A DNA stretch of 64,000 nt from Pseudomonas sp. A-RE-19 (GTDB taxonomy: Bacteria; Pseudomonadota; Gammaproteobacteria; Pseudomonadales; Pseudomonadaceae): positions 186,001-250,000 of the forward strand of contig NZ_JAHBDQ010000011.1 in the NCBI RefSeq assembly GCF_019956555.1, given 5' to 3'. The position numbers were made by a program, and so were the translations under genes. Shown here piece by piece: positions 61,051 through 64,000 of the stretch. The notes beneath the pieces were generated by a model that had not been told where the DNA came from, ran no database searches, and was given only the letters and a program-made list of their open reading frames with translations. Within the stretch, counting starts at the first letter, position 1; each line of letters opens with the position of its first letter.

Positions 61051-61773
61051 TCAACTGGCGAGGTGGTCGTCCGGGATGTTCAATTCGATGCCCATCCGTT
61101 GGCCTTCCCGAAGGATGTGCCGACGCATCTCGGCGCTGGCCTGGGCGCTGTTCTTGCTGCGAATGGCGCGCACCACGGCTTCGTTTTCTTCAAGGCGTTC
61201 CGCCAGGTGCTCCGGCGAATTGCGCAGCACATCGGCGCTTTGCTTGAGGGCATTACTGGTCTGTTGCACCACGCTTTGGAAAATCGGGTTCGAGGTCAAC
61301 GTGAACAGCTCTTCGTGGAATGCGATGTACGCGTTCACGCCGGCTTCGCTGTCATTGGCCTCGAGCGCTTCGCGCATGTCCATCAGGGTCAGGCGCAGTT
61401 GCCCGACTTCCTTGCTGCTGATCGACTGCGCCACCAGGCCGACAATGAATGGCTCGAGGGTGTAACGCAGTTGCAGCACGTCTTCCAGGCTAGCCCCGGC
61501 GACCGCGCTGTCGTGGCGTTGGCTGTCGTTGAGATTGGCTTCCAGCACCACCACGCCTTTGCCCGGCATGGAGCGCACCAGCCCGAGGGTTTCCAGCACG
61601 ATCACCGCTTCACGCAGGCTCGGGCGGCTGATGCCCAGTTGTTCGGCCAGCTCACGCTGCCCTGGCAGCATCTCGCCGGAGCGCCACTGACCACGGGCCA
61701 GAGCGGCCCGAAGTTTTTCTACGACTGAATTGACGACGGTTGATGTGGTGATCACTGTTCGCTCCATGAGCAT
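61051..61773 (-). CDS. GntR family regulator with FCD domain (2, FadR/LldR-like)
   Basis: 240 residues. HTH: VVEKLRAALARGQWRSGEMLPGQRELAEQLGISRPSLREAVIVLETLGLV; FCD domain: LEDVLQLRYTLEPFIVGLVAQ, NAYIAFHEELFTLTSNPIFQSVVQQ and HLAERLEENEAVVRAIRSKN, with metal-binding Asp/His positions. Closest in pattern to LldR/PdhR-type regulators of carboxylate use. Fifty bp after dctA on the same strand, so it may control dctA. Met at 61773 or the third codon are both possible starts. Confidence 0.87.
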   Translation of the reverse strand: MLMERTVITTSTVVNSVVEKLRAALARGQWRSGEMLPGQRELAEQLGISRPSLREAVIVLETLGLVRSMPGKGVVVLEANLNDSQRHDSAVAGASLEDVLQLRYTLEPFIVGLVAQSISSKEVGQLRLTLMDMREALEANDSEAGVNAYIAFHEELFTLTSNPIFQSVVQQTSNALKQSADVLRNSPEHLAERLEENEAVVRAIRSKNSAQASAEMRRHILREGQRMGIELNIPDDHLAS

Positions 61774-61822
61774 CCATAACGATTGATGACCGTGCCTGCC
61801 CTCAGGCAGGCACGGCGATTAT

Positions 61823-63136
61823 TCAGAATTCCTGTTGATGCGCCGGGCCGACAGGCTTTCTCGGCTGGAAGGTATAACCCTGCTGGCCCGACAGCACTTT
61901 GTTCGCGCGTTGGATATCGATGTCTTTTTCCCAACGGGCGATGGCCACGGTGGCAACGCAGTTACCGATCAGGTTGGTCAGCGCCCGGCCGATGCCCATG
62001 AACCAGTCCACCGCCAGCACCAATACCAGACCGACCACCGGAATTGCCGGGATCGCCGTCAGTGTCGCTGCGAGAATCACTAGCGCCGAACCGGGAATCC
62101 CGTGGGCGCCTTTGGAGGTTATCAACGACACCAGCAGAATCGTCAGCAAGTCGGTCATGGCCAGCGGCGTGCCGGTGGCGTTGGCGATGAACACGATGGC
62201 CAGGGTCAGGTAGATCGAAAAACCATCAAGGTTGAACGAGTACCCGGTCGGAATCACCAGCCCGACTGTGGAGCTGCCGATGCCCAGGTGCTCAAGCTTG
62301 CGCATGATTTGTGGCAGCACGGCGTCGGAAGAGGCGGTGCCCATGACAATCAGCAGTTCTTCGCGCAGGTACTTGAGCAGAGGCCACATCCGCAGGCCCG
62401 AAAGGCGCATTACCAGGCCGAGAATCAGCGCCACGAATGCCGTGCAGGTCAGGTAAAAAAGGCCGACCAGGCTGCCCAGGTGTTGCAGCGAATCCAGGCC
62501 ATATTTGCTGGTGGTGAAGGCAATCGCCCCGAACACGCCGATCGGCGCCAGGCGTACGATCATGCCCATGATGCGGAAGATCACGTGGCTCAGCTCATTG
62601 ATCAACCGGGAAATACCCGACGCCGCTTCGCCCACCAGATTCAACGCACTGCCGAACAGCACCGAAAACAGCAGGACTTGCAGGATGTTGTTATCGGCGA
62701 AGGCGCCGATCACCGAAGTCGGAATCAGGTCCATCAGGAACTGCGTGGTGGTATGCATGTGCTGACCGCGCTGGGCGATGTCGCCTATGTCCGCGGCGGA
62801 GAGCTGTTCCAGATGAATGTTCGCGCCACTGCCGATACCGGTGCTGAAGGCGAACACCAGACCGATCACCAGGGCGATGGTGGTCAGCACTTCAAAGTAG
62901 ATCACCGACTTGAGGCCGATGCGGCCGACTTTCTTGAGGTCGCCGGCACCGCTGATGCCGCTGACCACTACGCAGAACACGATCAGGCCAATGAGCATCT
63001 TGATCAGTTTGATGAAACCGTCGCCCAGCGGTTTGAGCTGGGCGGAGTATTCAGGAAGGGTCAGCCCGCAGACGATGCCGAGCACCAGTCCGAGAACCAC
63101 TTGGAGGAAGATTGAACGCGAGCACCATCTGAGCAT
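61823..63136 (-). CDS. dctA: C4-dicarboxylate transport protein
   Basis: 437 residues, DAACS family (E. coli DctA 428). SIFLQVVLGLVLGIVCGLTLP at the start, FIKLIKMLIGLIVFCVVVSGIS, TASSDAVLPQIMRKLEHLGIGSS (substrate Ser-rich hairpin), PTGYSFNLDGFSIYLTLAIVFIANATGTPL (family signature) and SKGAHGIPGSALVILAATL. Takes up succinate, fumarate, malate by H+ symport. Start at 63136; 15 more codons are open. Two GntR regulators follow downstream on the same strand. Confidence 0.93.
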   Translation of the reverse strand: MLRWCSRSIFLQVVLGLVLGIVCGLTLPEYSAQLKPLGDGFIKLIKMLIGLIVFCVVVSGISGAGDLKKVGRIGLKSVIYFEVLTTIALVIGLVFAFSTGIGSGANIHLEQLSAADIGDIAQRGQHMHTTTQFLMDLIPTSVIGAFADNNILQVLLFSVLFGSALNLVGEAASGISRLINELSHVIFRIMGMIVRLAPIGVFGAIAFTTSKYGLDSLQHLGSLVGLFYLTCTAFVALILGLVMRLSGLRMWPLLKYLREELLIVMGTASSDAVLPQIMRKLEHLGIGSSTVGLVIPTGYSFNLDGFSIYLTLAIVFIANATGTPLAMTDLLTILLVSLITSKGAHGIPGSALVILAATLTAIPAIPVVGLVLVLAVDWFMGIGRALTNLIGNCVATVAIARWEKDIDIQRANKVLSGQQGYTFQPRKPVGPAHQQEF

Positions 63137-63316
63137 GGGAGGAATCCTGGTCGGTGTCCTGGCTGCCGTGCGCGAGCGCATCAGATTCAGGACTTAATTA
63201 TTGTGGTCTTACCGGTATGTCCAGTGCAGGCGCAGTCTACGCTGGATTTTTTCAGGATTACAAGGGGGAATAGCGAAATTGGCATGACCGGTCTGACCGG
63301 TGGAGTGAGCCTCTTG

Positions 63317-63420
63317 AAAATCAAAAGATCGCAGCCTTCGGCAGCTCCTACATAAACCGCGTACACCGTGATTTCGCAGCCTTTGTAGGAGCTGCCGAAG
63401 GCTGCGATCTTTTGATCTTT
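63317..63420. repeat. REP pair (GATCGCAGCCTTCGGCAGC family)
   Basis: AAATCAAAAGATCGCAGCCTTCGGCAGC and the inverted copy flank about 40 bp. It fills much of the 359-bp gap between dctA and glyA (63137-63495), which also holds the dctA promoter and the glyA terminator. Confidence 0.92.
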
Positions 63421-63440
63421 ATGGCCTCTATGGCAGACGA

Positions 63441-63472
63441 AAAAAAACCGGCCATCACTGGCCGGTTTTTTC
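63441..63472 (-). terminator. rho-independent terminator after glyA
   Basis: CCGGCCA and TGGCCGG form a 7-bp core stem extended by A:T pairs, and a run of eight T follows on the minus strand, 24 bp after the glyA stop. Confidence 0.92.
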
Positions 63473-63495
63473 ATTGCTACGGTTTAGCGGTGCAA

Positions 63496-64000
63496 TCAAG
63501 CGCCGTATACCGGCAGCTTTTTGCAGATGGCCTTGACCTTCTCACGAACGGCGTCGATCACCGCTTCGTTGTTCAGGTCAGCCAGGATGTCGCAGATCCA
63601 GCCGGCCAGCTCTTTGCACTCTGCTTCCTTGAAGCCGCGAGTGGTCACTGCCGGTGTACCGAAACGCAGACCGGAGGTGACGAACGGGGAGCGTGGATCG
63701 TTCGGTACCGAGTTCTTGTTCACGGTGATGAACGCTTTGCCCAGTGCGGCGTCGGCGTCTTTGCCGGAGATTTCCTGCTTGATCAGCGACAGCAGGAACA
63801 GGTGGTTCTGAGTACCGCCCGACACCACGTCGAAACCGCGCTCGATGAATACGCCGGCCATGGCCTGGGCGTTTTTCACCACTTGTTGCTGGTAGGTCTT
63901 GAACTCAGGCTGCAGCGCTTCCTTGAAGCAGATCGCCTTGGCAGCGATCACGTGCTCCAGCGGGCCACCCTGGGCGCCCGGGAATACTGCGGAGTTCAGC
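63496..64000 (-). CDS. glyA: serine hydroxymethyltransferase, C-terminal part
   Basis: The last 167 codons of GlyA; the N-terminus with the PLP lysine is beyond the window edge. Visible segments: [83 protein letters not shown], where the SGLRxGTPA motif binds the folate/PLP site, and the end [31 protein letters not shown]. It interconverts serine and glycine using tetrahydrofolate. A strong terminator follows. Confidence 0.96.
   Translation of the reverse strand, partial: LNSAVFPGAQGGPLEHVIAAKAICFKEALQPEFKTYQQQVVKNAQAMAGVFIERGFDVVSGGTQNHLFLLSLIKQEISGKDADAALGKAFITVNKNSVPNDPRSPFVTSGLRFGTPAVTTRGFKEAECKELAGWICDILADLNNEAVIDAVREKVKAICKKLPVYGA

Overview
The window is a stretch of a gamma-proteobacterial chromosome. 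Gene content, GC-rich codon use, family-level resemblance of almost every protein and dense Pseudomonas-type REP palindromes point to the Pseudomonas fluorescens group. Sixty-two protein genes (one of them probably broken) cover nearly all of it. I saw no tRNA, rRNA, insertion sequence, prophage, CRISPR array or integrase. Both ends cut a gene: hemL on the left and glyA on the right, both on the minus strand.

Layout. 1-2.1 kb: thiD-thiE-hemL on the minus strand (thiamine and tetrapyrrole synthesis). 2.4-9.2 kb: a hybrid histidine kinase, an AidB-like acyl-CoA dehydrogenase, AMP nucleosidase, a very long perfect palindrome, rluE and a DUF2788 membrane protein. 9.4-12.8 kb: an Lrp-type regulator, an intergenic region that looks like a structured small RNA with a terminator, a DUF6515 secreted protein, a FieF-type cation exporter and a small lipoprotein. 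12.8-24 kb: hrpB, a membrane-anchored EEP phosphatase/nuclease, a YciC protein, a DUF2076 protein, a NYN-nuclease/DEDDh-exonuclease pair, a second Lrp regulator divergent from a YedA exporter, an RhlE-type helicase and a flavoprotein. 24-32.4 kb: a histone-deacetylase-like amidohydrolase, a GNAT enzyme, tesB plus a HAD phosphatase, two tandem YpfJ-type zinc metallopeptidases with a coupled alpha/beta hydrolase, an IclR regulator and an EamA exporter.

32.4-38.4 kb is the clearest metabolic module: an MFS carrier, quiC (3-dehydroshikimate dehydratase), a TetR regulator, a QsuD-like quinate/shikimate dehydrogenase and aroQ. Together these would import quinate or shikimate and convert it to protocatechuate. 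Two near-identical 14-bp palindromes lie upstream of quiC and of aroQ, and are good candidates for one shared operator. 38.5-49.9 kb: a LysR regulator, a DUF4160-DUF2442 pair whose first gene has an in-frame stop, a purine permease/trmA operon, a secreted protein, a DJ-1 paralogue lacking its cysteine, an MFS carrier, the cyanide-insensitive oxidase operon cioAB with a small DUF2474 subunit behind a perfect ANR/FNR box, and rlmG.

50-64 kb: a LuxR-type AHL-receptor solo divergent from fpr, mscL, katB-ankB (periplasmic catalase and its ankyrin partner), radA, a PilZ protein, a btsT/cstA-yjiX-yjiA carbon-starvation/pyruvate-uptake operon, two GntR/FCD regulators, dctA and the glyA 3' end.

At least fourteen paired REP elements (REPIN-like) of three sequence families sit between genes. 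The best leads are the candidate shared operator of the quinate module, the DUF4160-DUF2442 pair with its nonsense codon, the 9.9-10.3 kb RNA candidate, the 8.26-8.34 kb palindrome, the DJ-1 variant, the LuxR solo and a compositional patch inside katB. None is proven to be a new system from sequence alone.
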